64,000 nucleotides of DNA from Colletes latitarsis. Taxonomy: Eukaryota > Arthropoda > Insecta > Hymenoptera > Colletidae. The notes below the pieces were generated by a model, which had not been told where the DNA came from, did no database searches, and was given only the letters and a program-made list of their open reading frames with translations. Positions 37,801 through 51,879 of this stretch are shown in pieces. Positions within the stretch are counted from its first letter, which is position 1. Each line of letters starts with the position of its first letter. Made by a program: the position numbers and the translations under genes. The stretch lies in NCBI RefSeq assembly GCF_051014445.1, contig NC_135134.1:9577672-9641671 (forward strand), read 5' to 3'.

Positions 37801-40800
37801 AAACCGAGGATCTGTTCAACATGTATGTTAAAAATGCGAAAGTATGACCCTGATGAGGGCAAATCCCAGACCTATCCCAGACCTAACATGCGTTAACCTC
37901 CAATATATTTATCACGACCAGATTTAATTGAATGTTTCAGTGTGGTACCACATTACTACGTGATCCATACCAGAAAAAACCCAGGATCTGTTCAACAAGT
38001 ATGTGGTGCATGCGAAACTATGAGCCTGATGAAGGCAAATCCCAGACCTATCCCAGACATTACTTGCGCTATCCTCTAAAATATTGATCGAAACCAGGTT
38101 TAATGGACTGTTTCAGTGTGGTACCACATTACTACGGGATCCAATCCAGAAAAAGGCCAGAAACTGTTCAACAAGTATGTGAAAAACGCGAAAGTATGAC
38201 CCTGATGAGGGCAAATCCCAGGCCTAATCTAGACCTAACATGCGTTATCCTCTAAACTATTGATCGAAACTAGGTTTAATGGACTGTTTCAGTGTGGTAC
38301 CACATTACTACGTGATCCAAACCAGAAAAACCGGGGATCTGTTCAACAAGTATGTTAAAAATGCGAAAGTATGACCCAGATGAGGGCAAATCCCAGACAA
38401 GTCCCAGACATAACATGCGTTATCCTCTAAAATATTGATCGAAACCAGGTTTAATGGACGGTTTCAGTGTGGTACCACATTACTACGTGTCCAAACCAGA
38501 AAAAACCCAGGACCCGTTCTACATGTATGTGAAGAATGCGAAATTATGTGTCTGATGAGGGAAAATCCTAGGCCTAATCTAGACCTAACTTGCGTTACCC
38601 TCAAAATTATTGATCGAAACCAGGTTTAATCGACTGTTTCAGTGTGGTACCACATTACTACGGGATCCAATCCAGAAAAAGGCCAGAATCTGTTCAACAA
38701 GTATGTGAAAAACGCGAAACTATGAGCCTGATGAGGGCAAATCCCAGACCTATCCCAGACATAACATGCGTTATCCTCTAAAATATTGATCGAAACCAGG
38801 TTTAATGAATTGTTTCAGTGTGGTACCACATTACTACGTGATCCAAACCAGAAAAAGCCGGGGATCTGTTCAACAAGTATGTGATAAATGCGAAAATATG
38901 ACCCCGATGAGGTCAAATCCCGGACCTAACCTTGACCTTACATGAGTTATTCTCTAAAATATTCATCGAAGCCAGGTTTAATGGACTTTTTCAGTGTGGT
39001 ACCACATTACTACGTGATCCAATCCAGAAAAAGCCCAGGATCGGGCCATCAAGTATGAGAAATATGCGAAAGTATGAGCCTGCTGAGGGCAAATCCTAGA
39101 CCTAACCCAGACCTAACATGCGTTATCCTCTAAAATATTTATCAAGACCAGATTTAATGGACTGTTTCAGTGTGGTACCACATTACTACGAGATCCAAAC
39201 CAGAATAAAACCCAGGATCTGTACAACTAGTATGTGAAGAATGCGAAAGTATGAGCCTGACGAGGGCAAATCCCAGACCTATCCCAGACATAACTTGCGT
39301 TATCCTCTAAAATATTGATCGAAACCAGGTTTAATGGATTGCTTCAGTGTGGTACCACATTACTACGTGATCCAAACCAGAAAAAGCACAGAATCTGGCC
39401 ATCAACTATGAGAAATATGCGAAAGTACGAGCCTGATGAGAGCAAATCCCAGACCTAACCAAGACCTAACATACGTTATCCTCTAAAATATTTATCAAGA
39501 CCAGATTTAATGGACACTTTCAGTGTGGTACCACATTAGTACATGATCCAAACAAGAATAAGCCAGGGATCTGTAACCCAAGTATGTGAAAAATGCGAAA
39601 GTATGTGTCTGATGAAGGAAAATCCCAGGCCTAACCTAGACATAACTTGCGTTATCCTCTAAAATATTGATCGAAACCAGGTTTAATGGATTGCTTCAGT
39701 GTGGTACCACATTACTACGTGATCCAATCCAGAAAAAGCCCAGGATCTGGCCATCAAGTATGAGAAATATGCGAAAGTATGAGCCTGCTGAGGGCAAATC
39801 CTAGACCTAACCCAGACCTAACATACGTTATCCTCTAAAATATTTATCAAGACCAGATTTAATGGACTGTTTCAGTGTGGTACCACATTAGTACATGATC
39901 CAAACAAGAATAAGCCAGGGATCTGTTCAACAAGTATGTGAAAAATGCGAAAGTATGACCCAGATGAGGGCAAATCCCAGACATGTCCCAGACCTAACAT
40001 GCGTTGTCCTCTAAAATATTGATCGAAACCAGATTTAATGGACTGTTTCAGTGTGGTACCACATTACTACGTAATCCAAAGCAGAAGAAGCCAGGGATCT
40101 GTTCAACAAGTATGTGAACAATGCGAAAATATGGCCCTGATGAGGACAAATCCCAGACCTATCCCAGACATGACATGCGTTATCCTCTAAAATATTGATC
40201 GAAACCAGGTTTAATGGACCTTTTCAGTGTGGTACCCCATTACTACGTGATCCAAACCAGAAAAAACCCAGGATCTCTACAACTAGTATGTGATGAATGC
40301 GAAAGTATGAGCCTGACGAGGGCAAATCCCAGACCTATCCCAGACATAACTTGCGTTATCATCTAAAATATTGACCGAAACCAGTTTTAATCTACTGTTT
40401 CAGTGTGGTACCACATTACTACGTTATCCAAACCAGAAAAAGCACAGAATCTGGCCATCAACTATGAGAAATATGCGAAAGTACGAGCCTGATGAGAGCA
40501 AATCCCAGACCTAACCAAGACCTAACATGCGATATTCTGTAAAATATTGATCGAAACCAGGTTTAATGGACTGTTTCAGTGTGGTACCACATTACGACGT
40601 GATCCAAACCAGAACAAACCCAGAATCTGTTCAACAAGTATGTGAAAAACGCGAAACTATGAGCCTGATGAGGGCATATCCCAGACCTATCCCAGACATA
40701 ACATGCGTTATCATCTAAAATATTGATCGAAACCAGGTTTAATTTACTGTTTCAGTGTGGTACCACATTGCTACGTGCTGCAATCCAGAAAAAGCCCAGG

Positions 40801-43800
40801 ATCTAGCCATGAAGTATGAGAAATATGCGAAAGTACGAGCCTGATGAGAGCAAATCCCAGACCTAACCTAGACCTAACATGTTAGGTCTAAAATATTCAT
40901 CGAAGCCAGGTTTAATGGACTTCTTCAGTGTGGCACCACATTACTACGTGATCCAAACCAGAAAAAACCCAGGATCCGTTCAACAAGTATGTGAAGAATG
41001 CGAAAGTATGTGTCTGATGAAGGAAAATCCCAGGCCTAACCTAGACCTAACTTGCGTTATCCTCTAAAATATTGATCGAAACCAGGTTTAATGGACTGTT
41101 TCAGTGTGGTACCACATTACTACGTGATCCAATCCAGAAAAAGCCCAGGATCTGGCCATCAAGCACGAGAAATATACGAAAGTATGAGCCTGCTGATGGC
41201 AAATACTAGTCCTAACCCAGACCTAACATGCGTTATCCTCTAAAATATTTATCAAGACCAGATTTAATGGTCTGTTTCAGTGTGGTACCACATTAGTACA
41301 TGATCCAAACCAGAATAAGCCAGGGATCTGTTCAACAAGTATGTGAAAAACGTGAAAGTATGACACTGATGAGGGCAAATCCCAGGCCTAATCAAGACCT
41401 AACATGCGTTATCCTCTAAAACATTGATCGAAACTAGGTTTAATGGACTGTTTCAGTGTGGTACCACATTACTACGTGATCCAAACCAGAAGAAGCCAGG
41501 GATCTGTTCAACAAGAATGTGAACAATGCGAAAATATGGCCCTGATGTGGGCAAATCCCAGGTCTAACCTAGACATAACATGCGTTATCCTCTAAAATAT
41601 TCATCGAAACTAGGTTTAATTGAACGTTTCAGTGTGATAACACATTACTACGTGATCCAATCCAGAAAAAGCCCAGGTTCTAGCCATCAAGTATGAGAAA
41701 TATGCGAAAGTATGAGCCCGCTGAGGGCAAATCCCAGGCCTAATCAAGACCTAACATGCGTTATCCTCTAAAACATTGATCGAAACTAGGTTTAATGGAC
41801 TGTTTCAGTGTGGTACCACATTACTACGTGATCCAAACCAGAAAAACCGAGGATCTGTTCAACATGTATGTTAAAAATGCGAAAGTATGACCCTGATGAG
41901 GGCAAATCCCAGACCTATCCCAGACCTAACATACGTTGTCCTCTAAAATATTGATCGAAACCAGGTTTAATGGACTGTTTCAGTGTGGTACCACATTACT
42001 ACGGGATCCAATCCAGAAAAAGGCCAGAAACTGTTCAACAAGTATGTGAAAAACGCGAAAGTATGACCCTGATGAGGGCAAATCCCAGGCCTAATCTGAC
42101 CTAACATGCGGTATCCTCTAAACTATTGATCGAAACTAGGTTTAATGGACTGTTTCAGTGTGGTACCACATTACTACGTGATCCAAACCAGAAAAACCGG
42201 GGATCTGTTCAACAAGTATGTTAAAAATGCGAAAGTATGACCCAGATGAGGGCAAATCCCAGACAAGTCCCAGACATAACATGCGTTATCCTCTAAAATA
42301 TTGATCGAAACCAGGTTTAATGGACGGTTTCAGTGTGGTACCACATTACTACGTGTCCAAACCAGAAAAAACCCAGGACCCGTTCTACATGTATGTGAAG
42401 AATGCGAAATTATGTGTCTGATGAGGGAAAATCCTAGGCCTAATCTAGACCTAACTTGCGTTACCCTCAAAATTATTGATCGAAACCAGGTTTAATCGAC
42501 TGTTTCAGTGTGGTACCACATTACTACGGGATCCAATCCAGAAAAAGACCAGAATCTGTTCAACAAGTATGTGAAAAACGCGAAACTATGAGCCTGATGA
42601 GGGCAAATCCCAGACCTATCCCAGACATAACATGCGTTATCCTCTAAAATATTGATCGAAACCAGGTTTAATGAATTGTTTCAGTGTGGTACCACATTAC
42701 TACGTGATCCAAACCAGAAAAAGCCGGGGATCTGTTCAACAAGTATGTGATAAATGCGAAAATATGACCCCGATGAGGTCAAATCCCGGACCTAACCTTG
42801 ACCTTACATGAGTTATTCTCTAAAATATTCATCGAAGCCAGGTTTAATGGACTTTTTCAGTGTGGTACCACATTACTACGTGATCCAATCCAGAAAAAGC
42901 CCAGGATCGGGCCATCAAGTATGAGAAATATGCGAAAGTATGAGCCTGCTGAGGGCAAATCCTAGACCAAACCCAGACCTAACATGCGTTACCCTCAAAA
43001 TTATTGATCGAAACCAGGTTTAATCAACTGTTTCGGTGTGGTACCACATTACTACGTGATCCAAACCAGAAAAAGACCAGAATCTGGTCATCAACTATGA
43101 GAAATATGCGAAAGTACGAGCCTGATGAGAGCAAATCCCAGACCTAACCAAGACCTAACATGCGATATTCTGTAAAATATTGATCGAAACCAGGTTTAAT
43201 GGACTGTTTCAGTGTGGTACCACATTACTACGGGATCCAATCCAGAAAAAGGCCAGAAACTGTTCAACAAGTATGTGAAAAACGCGAAAGTATGACCCTG
43301 ATGAGGGCAAATCCCAGGCCTAATCTAGACCTAACCTGCGTTGTCCTCTAAAATATTGATCGAAACCAGATTTAATGGACTGTTTCAGTGTGGTACCACA
43401 TTACTACGTAATCCAAACCAGAAGAAGCCAGGGATCTGTTCAACAAGTATGTGTACAATGCGAAAATATGGCCCTGATGAGGGCAAATCCCAGGTCTAAC
43501 CTAGACGTAACATGCGTTATCCTCTAAAATATTCATCGAAGCCAGGTTTAATGGACTGTTTCAGTGTGGTACCACATTACTACGGAATCCAATCCAGAAA
43601 AAGGCCAGAATCTGTTCAACAAGTATGTGAAAAACGCGAAACTATGAGCCTGATGAGGGCAAATCCCAGACCTATCCCGGACATAACATGCGTTATCCTC
43701 TAAAATATTCATCGAAGCCAGGTTTAATGGACTTTTTCAGTGTGGTACCACATTACTACGTGATCCAAACCAGAAAAAACCCAGGATCCGTTCTACATGT

Positions 43801-44441
43801 ATGTGAAGAATGCGAAATTATGTGTCTGATGAGGGAAAATCCCAGGCCTAGCCTAGACCTAACATGCGTTACCCTCATAATTATTGATCGAAACCAGGTT
43901 TAATCGACTGTTTCAGTGTGGTACCACATTACGACGTGATCCAAACCAGAACAAACCCAGAATCTGTTCAACAAGTATGTGAAAAACGCGAAACTATGAG
44001 CCTGATGAGGGCAAATCCCAGACCTATCCCAGATATAACATGCGTTATCATCTAAAATATTGATCGAAACCAGGTTTAATTTACTGTTTCAGTGTGGTAC
44101 CACATTGCTACGTGATGCAATCCAGAAAAAGCCCAGGATCTAGCCATGAAGTATGAGAAATATGCGAAAGTACGAGCCTGATGAGAGCAAATCCCAGACC
44201 TAACCTAGACCTAACATGTTAGGTCTAAAATATTCATCGAAGCCAGGTTTAATGGACTTTTTCAGTGTGGCACCACATTACTACGTGATCCAAACCAGAA
44301 AAAACCCAGGAGCCGTTCAACAAGTATGTGAAGAATGCGAAAGTATGTGTCTGATGAAGGAAAATCCCAGGCCTAACCTAGACCTAACTTGCGTTATCCT
44401 CTAAAATATTGATCGAAACCAGGTTTAATGGACTGTTTCAG

Positions 44442-45131
44442 TGTGGTACCACATTACTACGGGATCCAATCCAGAAAAAGGCCAGAAACTGTTCAACAAG
44501 TATGTGAAAAACGCGAAACTATGAGCCTGATGGGGGCAACTCCCAGACAAATCCCAGACATAACACGCGTTATCCTCTAAAATATTGATCGAAACCAGGT
44601 TTAATGGACGGTTTCAGTGTGGTACCACATTACTACGTGTCCAAACCAGAAAAAACCCAGGACCCGTTCTACATGTATGTGAAGAATGCGAAATTATGTG
44701 TCTGATGAGGGAAAATCCTAGGCCTAATCTAGACCTAACTTGCGTTACCCTCAAAATTATTGATCGAAACCAGGTTTAATGGACTGTCTCATTGTGGTAC
44801 CACATTACTACGGGATCCAATCTAGAAAAAGGCCAGAAACTGTTCAACAAGTATGTGAAAAACGCGAAACTATGAGCCTGATGGGGACAACTCCCAGACA
44901 AATCCCAGACATAACATGCGTTATCCTCTAAAATATTGATCGAAACCAGGTTTAATGGACGGTTTCAGTGTGGTACCACATTACTACGTGTCCAAACCAG
45001 AAAAAACCCAGGACCCGTTCTACATGTATGTGAAGAATGCGAAATTATGTGTCTGATGAGGGAAAATCCTAGGCCTAATCTAGACATAACTTGCGTTACC
45101 CTCAAAATTAATGATCGAAACCAGGTTTAAT
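44442..45131. repeat. Two tandem copies of a 351-bp dimer (right)
   Basis: The 'tgtcc' landmark is at 44638 and 44989, again offset 351. This is the same double dimer as 35131-35820. Private differences include 'ataacacgcgtt' and 'ccaatctagaaaaagg'. Copying of the already doubled block explains the pattern better than two independent doublings. Confidence 0.85.
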
Positions 45132-45919
45132 CGACTGTTTCAGTGTGGTACCACATTACTACGGGATCCAATCCAGAAAAAGGCCAGAATCTGTTCATCA
45201 AGTATGTGAAAAACGCGAAACTATGAGCCTGATGAGGGCAAATCCCAGACCTATCCCAGACATAACATGCGTTATCCTCTAAAATATTGATCGAAACCAG
45301 GTTTAATGAATTGTTTCAGTGTGGTACCACATTACTACGTGATCCAAACCAGAAAAAGCCCAGGATCGGACCATCAAGTATGAGAAATATGCGAAAGTAT
45401 GAGCCTGCTGAGGGCAAATCCTAGACCTAACCCAGACCTAACATGCGTTATCCTCTAAAATATTTATCAAGACCAGATTTAATGGACTGTTTCAGTGTGG
45501 TACCACATTACTACGAGATCCAAACCAGAATAAAACCCAGGATCTGTACAACTAGTATGTGAAGAATGCGAAAGTATGAGCCTGACGAGGGCAAATCCCA
45601 GACCTATCCCAGACATAACTTGCGTTATCCTCTAAAATATTGATCGAAACCAGGTTTAATGGATTGCTTCAGTGTGGTACCACATTACTACGTGATCCAA
45701 TCCAGAAAAAGCCCAGGATCTGGCCATCAAGTATGAGAAATATGCGAAAGTATGAGCCTGCTGAGGGCAAATCCTAGACCTAACCCAGACCTAACATACG
45801 TTATCCTCTAAAATATTTATCAAGACCAGATTTAATGGACTGTTTCAGTGTGGTACCACATTAGTACATGATCCAAACAAGAATAAGCCAGGGATCTGTT
45901 CAACAAGTATGTGAAAAAT

Positions 45920-47040
45920 GCGAAAGTATGACCCAGATGAGGGCAAATCCCAGACATGTCCCAGACCTAACATGCGTTGTCCTCTAAAATATTGATCGAA
46001 ACCAGATTTAATGGACTGTTTCAGTGTGGTACCACATTACTACGTAATCCAAAGCAGAAGAAGCCAGGGATCTGTTCAACAAGTATGTGAACAATGCGAA
46101 AATATGGCCCTGATGAGGGCAAATCCCAGACCTATCCCAGACATAACATGCGTTATCCTCTAAAATATTGATCGAAACCAGGTTTAATGAATTGTTTCAG
46201 TGTGGTACCACATTACTACGTGATCCAAACCAGAAAAAGCCGGGGATCTGTGCAACAAGTATGTGAAAAATGCGAAAATCTGACCCTGATGAGGGCAAAT
46301 CCCGGACCTAACCTAGACCTAACATGAGTTATTCTCTAAAATATTCATCGAAGCCAGGTTTAATGGACCTTTTCAGTGTGGTACCCCATAACTACGTGAT
46401 CCAAACCAGAAAAAACCCAGGATCCGTTCTACATGTATGTGAAGAATGCGAAATTATGAGTCTGATGAGGGAAAATCCCAGGCCTAACCTAGACCTAACA
46501 TGCGTTACCCTCAAAATTATTGATCGAAACCAGGTTTAATCAACTGTTTCGGTGTGGTACCACATTACTACGTGATCCAAACCAGAAAAAGACCAGAATC
46601 TGGTCATCAACTATGAGAAATATGCGAAAGTACGAGCCTGATGAGAGCAAATCCCAGACCTAACCAAGACATAACATGCGTTATCATCTAAAATATTGAT
46701 CGAAACCAGGTTTAATGGACTGTTTCAGTGTGGTACCACATTACTACGTGATCCAAACCAGAAAAAGCCAGGGATCTGTTCAACAAGTATGTGAAAAATG
46801 CGAAAGTATGTATCTGATGAGGGAAAATCCCAGGCCTAACCTAGACATAACAAGAGTTATTCTCTAAAATATTCATCGAAGCCAGGTTTAATCGACAGTT
46901 TCAGTGTGGTACCACATTACTACGTCATCCAAACCAGAAAAAGCCAGGGATCTGTTCAACAAGTATGTGAAGAATGCGAAAGTATGTGTCTGATGAAGGA
47001 AAATCCCAGGCCTAACCTAGACCTAACTTGCGTTATCCTC
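45920..47040. repeat. Block repeated at +4752 and +8096
   Basis: The landmark 'aacaagagttattctc' lies at 46849, 51601 (offset 4752, 27 monomers) and 54945 (offset 3344, 19 monomers). Each time it is followed by 'aatcgacagtttcag' and 'actacgtcatcc'. Upstream, 'aatcaactgtttcggtg' with 'aatctggtcatcaac' is also shared. The left part in turn matches 34430-35110 at offset 11422 (65 monomers). Confidence 0.75.
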
Positions 47041-49064
47041 TAAAATATTGATCGAAACCAGGTTTAATGGACAGTTTCAGTGAGGTACCACATTACTACG
47101 TGATCAAATCCAGAAAAAGCCTAGGATCTGGCCATCAAGAATGAGAAATATGGGAAAGTATGAGCCTGCTGAGGGCAAATCCCAGACCTAACCTAGACCT
47201 AACATGAGTTATTCTCTAAAATATTTATCAAGACCAGATTTAATGGACTGTGTCAGGGTGGTACCACATTAGTACATGATCCAAACCAGAATAAGCCCAG
47301 GATCTGGCCATGAAGTATGAGAAATATGCGAAAGTATGAGCCCGCTGAGGGCAAATCCTAGACCTAACCCTGACCTAACATGAGTTATCCTCTAATATAT
47401 TTATCAAGACCAGATTTAATTGAATGTTTCAGTGTGGTACCACATTACTACGTGATCCAAACCAGAAAAAACCCAGGTTCTAGCCATCAAGTATGAGAAA
47501 TATGCGAAAGTATGAGCCCGCTGAGGGCAAATCCTAGACCTAACCCAGACCTAACATGCGTTATCCTTCAAAATATTTATCAAGACCAGATTTAATTGAA
47601 TGTTTCAGTGTGGTACCACATTACTACGTGATCCAAACCAGAAAAAACCCAGGATCTGTTCAACAAGTATGTGGAGAATGCGAAAGTATGTGTCAGATGA
47701 GGGAAAATCCTAGGCCTAATCTAGACCTAACTTGCGTTACCCTCAAAATTATTGATCGAAACCAGGTTTAATGGACTGTTTCATTGTGGTACCACATTGC
47801 TACGGGATCCAATCCAGAAAAAGGCCAGAAACTGTTCAACAAGTATGTGAAAAACGCGAAACTATGAGCCTGATGAGGGCAAATCCCAGACCTATCCCAG
47901 ACATAACATGCGTTATCCTCTAAAATATTGATCGAAACCAGGTATAATGGACGGTTTCAGTGTGGTACCACATTACTACGTGTCCAAACCAGAAAAAACC
48001 CAGGACCCGTTCTACATGTATGTGAAGAATGCGAAATTATGTGTCTGATGAGGGAAAATCCTAGGCCTAATCTAGACCTAACTTGCGTTACCCTCAAAAT
48101 TATTGATCGAAACCAGGTTTAATCGACTGTTTCAGTGTGGTACCACATTACTACGTGATCCAATCCAGAAAAAGGCCAGAATCTGTTCAACAAGTATGTG
48201 AAAAACGCGAAACTATGAGCCTGATGAGGGCAAATCCCAGACCTATCCCAGACATAACATGCGTTATCCTCTAAAATATTGATCGAAACCAGGTTTAATG
48301 AATTGTTTCAGTGTGGTACCACATTACTACGTGATCCAAACCAGAAAAAGCCGGGGATCTGTTCAACAAGTATGTGATAAATGCGAAAATATGACCCCGA
48401 TGAGGTCAAATCCCGGACCTAACCTTGACCTTACATGAGTTATTCTCTAAAATATTCATCGAAGCCAGGTTTAATGGACTTTTTCAGTGTGGTACCACAT
48501 TCCTACGTGATCCAATCCAGAAAAAGCCCAGGATCGGGCCATCAAGTATGAGAAATATGCGGAAGTATGAGCCTGCTGAGGGCAAATCCTAGACCTAACC
48601 CAGACCTAACATGCGTTATCCTCTAAAATATTTATCAAGACCAGATTTAATGGACTGTTTCAGTGTGGTACCACATTACTACGAGATCCAAACCAGAATA
48701 AAACCCAGGATCTGTACAACTAGTATGTGAAGAATGCGAAAGTATGAGCCTGACGAGGGCAAATCCCAGACATGTCCCAGACCTAACATGCGTTATCATC
48801 TAAAATATTGATCGAAACCAGGTTTAATGGACTGTTTCAGTGTGGTACCACATTACTACGTGATCCAAACCAGAAAAAGCCAGGGATCTGTTCAACAAGT
48901 ATGTGAAAAATGCGAAAGTATGTATCTGATGAGGGCAAGTCCCTGGCCTAACCTAGACATAACATGCGTTATCCTCTAAAATATTCATCGAAACCAGGTT
49001 TAATGGACTGTTTCAGTGTGGTACCACATTACTACGAGATCCAAACCAGAATAAAACCCAGGAT

Positions 49065-50900
49065 CTGTACAACTAGTATGTGAAGAATGCGAAAGTATGA
49101 GCCTGACGAGGGCAAATCCCAGACCTATCCCAGACATAACTTGCGTTATCCTCTAAAATATTGATCGAAACCAGATTTAATGGACTGTTTCAGTGTGGTA
49201 CCACATTACTACGTAATCCAAACCAGAAGAAGCCAGGGATCTGTTCAACAAGTATGTGTACAATGCGAAAATATGGCCCTGATGAGGGCAAATCCCAGGT
49301 CTAACCTAGACGTAACATGCGTTATCCTCTAAAATATTCATCGAAGCCAGGTTTAATGGACTGTTTCAGTGTGGTACCACATTACTACGGAATCCAATCC
49401 AGAAAAAGGCCAGAATCTGTTCATCAAGTATGTGAAAAACGCGAAACTATGAGCCTGATGAGGGCAAATCCCAGACCTATCCCGGACATAACATGTGTTA
49501 TCCTCTAAAATACTGATCGAAACCAGGTTTATTGAACTGTTTCAGTGTGGTACCACATTACTACATGATCCAAACCAGAAAAAGCCGGGGATCTGTTCAA
49601 CAAGTATGTGAAAAATGCGAAAATATGACCCTGATGAGGGCAAATCCCGGACCTACCCTAGACCTTACATGAGTTATTCTCTAAAATATTCATCGAAGCC
49701 AGGTTTAATGGACTTTTTCAGTGTGGTACCACATTACTGCGTGATCCAAACCAGAAAAAACCCAGGATCCGTTCTACATGTATGTGAAGAATGCGAAATT
49801 ATGTGTCTGATGAGGGAAAATCCCAGGCCTAGCCTAGACCTAACATGCGTTACCCTCATAATTATTGATGGAAACAAGGTATAATGGGCTGTTTCAGTGT
49901 GGTACCACATTAGTACATGATCCAAACCAGAATAAGCCAGGGATCTGTTCAAAAAGTATGTGAAAAACGCGAAAGTATGACCCTGATAAGGGCAAATCCC
50001 AGGCCTAATCTAGACCTAACATGCGTTATCCTCTAAAATATTCATCGAAACTACGTTTAATTGAATGTTTCAGTGTGATACCACATTACTACGTGATCTA
50101 ATCCAGAAAAAGCCCAGGTTCTAGCCATCAAGTATGAGAAATATGCGAAAGTATGAGCCCGCTGAGGGCAAATCCTAGACCTAACCCAGACCTAACATGC
50201 GTTATCCTTCAAAATATTTATCAAGACCAGATTTAATTGAATGTTTCAGTGTGGTACCACATTACTACGTGATCCAAACCAGAAAAAACCCAGGATCTGT
50301 TCAACAAGTATGTGGAGAATGCGAAAGTATGTGTCTGATGAGGGCAAATCCCAGGCCCAACCTAGACATAACATGCGTTATCCTCTAAAATATTGATCGA
50401 AACCAGGTTTAATGGACTGTTTCAGTGTGGTACCACATTACTACGGGATCCAATCCAGAAAAAGGCCAGAAACTGTTCAACAAGTATGTGAAAAACGCGA
50501 AACTATGGGCCTGATGGGGGCAACTCTCAGACAAATCCCAGACATAACATGCGTTATCCTCTAAAATATTGATCGAAACCAGGTTTAATGGACGGTTTCA
50601 GTGTGGTACCACATTACTACGTGTCCAAACCAGAAAAAACCCAGGACCCGTTCTACATGTATGTGAAGAATGCGAAATTATGTGTCTGATGAGGGAAAAT
50701 CCTAGGCCTAATCTAGACCTAACTTGCGTTACCCTCAAAATTAGTGATCGAAACCAGGTTTAATGGACTGTTTCATTGTGGTACCACATTACTACGGGAT
50801 CCAATCCAGAAAAAGGCCAGAAACTGTTCAACAAGTATGTGAAAAACGCGAAACTATGAGCCTGATGGGGACAACTCCCAGACAAATCCCAGACATAACA
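49065..50900. repeat. 1.84-kb block, left copy (offset 2815)
   Basis: This matches 51880-53715 at offset 2814-2815 (16 monomers). Shared features include 'actacggaatccaatcc', 'aaaatactgatcg' with 'gtttattgaactg', 'gatggaaacaaggt' and 'gaaactacgtttaattg'. The internal landmark 'gatggaaacaagg' shows offset 2991, because one monomer is inserted in the right copy before it. One monomer (near 50060-50240, 'ggttctagcc') is then missing from the right copy, which restores the offset. Confidence 0.8.
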
Positions 50901-51879
50901 TGCGTTGTCCTCTAAAATATTGATCGAAACCAGATTTAATGGACTGTTTCAGTGTGGTACCACATTACTACGTAATCCAAAGCAGAAGAAGCCAGGGATC
51001 TGTTCAACAAGTATGTGAACAATGCGAAAATATGGCCCTGATGAGGGCAAATCCCAGACCTATCCCAGACATAACATGCGTTATCCTCTAAAATATTCAT
51101 CGAAGCCAGGTTTAATGGACCTTTTCAGTGTGGTACCCCATTACTACGTGATCCAAACCAGAAAAAACCCAGGATCCGTTCTACATGTATGTGAAGAATG
51201 CGAAATTATGAGTCTGATGAGGGAAAATCCCAGGCCTAACCTAGACCTAACATGCGTTACCCTCAAAATTATTGATCGAAACCAGGTTTAATCAACTGTT
51301 TCGGTGTGGTACCACATTACTACGTGATCCAAACCAGAAAAAGACCAGAATCTGGTCATCAACTATGAGAAATATGCGAAAGTACGAGCCTGATGAGAGC
51401 AAATCCCAGACCTAACCAAGACATAACATGCGTTATCATCTAAAATATTGATCGAAACCAGGTTTAATGGACTGTTTCAGTGTGGTACCACATTACTACG
51501 TGATCCAAACCAGAAAAAGCCAGGGATCTGTTCAACAAGTATGTGAAAAATGCGAAAGTATGTATCTGATGAGGGAAAATCCCAGGCCTAACCTAGACAT
51601 AACAAGAGTTATTCTCTAAAATATTCATCGAAGCCAGGTTTAATCGACAGTTTCAGTGTGGTACCACATTACTACGTCATCCAAACCAGAAAAGCCAGGG
51701 ATCTGTTCAACAAGTATGTGAAGAATGCGAAAGTATGTGTCTGATGAAGGAAAATCCCAGGCCTAACCTAGACCTAACTTGCGTTATCCTCTAAAATATT
51801 TATCAAGACCAGATTTAGTTGAATGTATCAGTGTGGTACCACATTACTACGTGATCCAAACCAGAAAAAACCCAGAATC

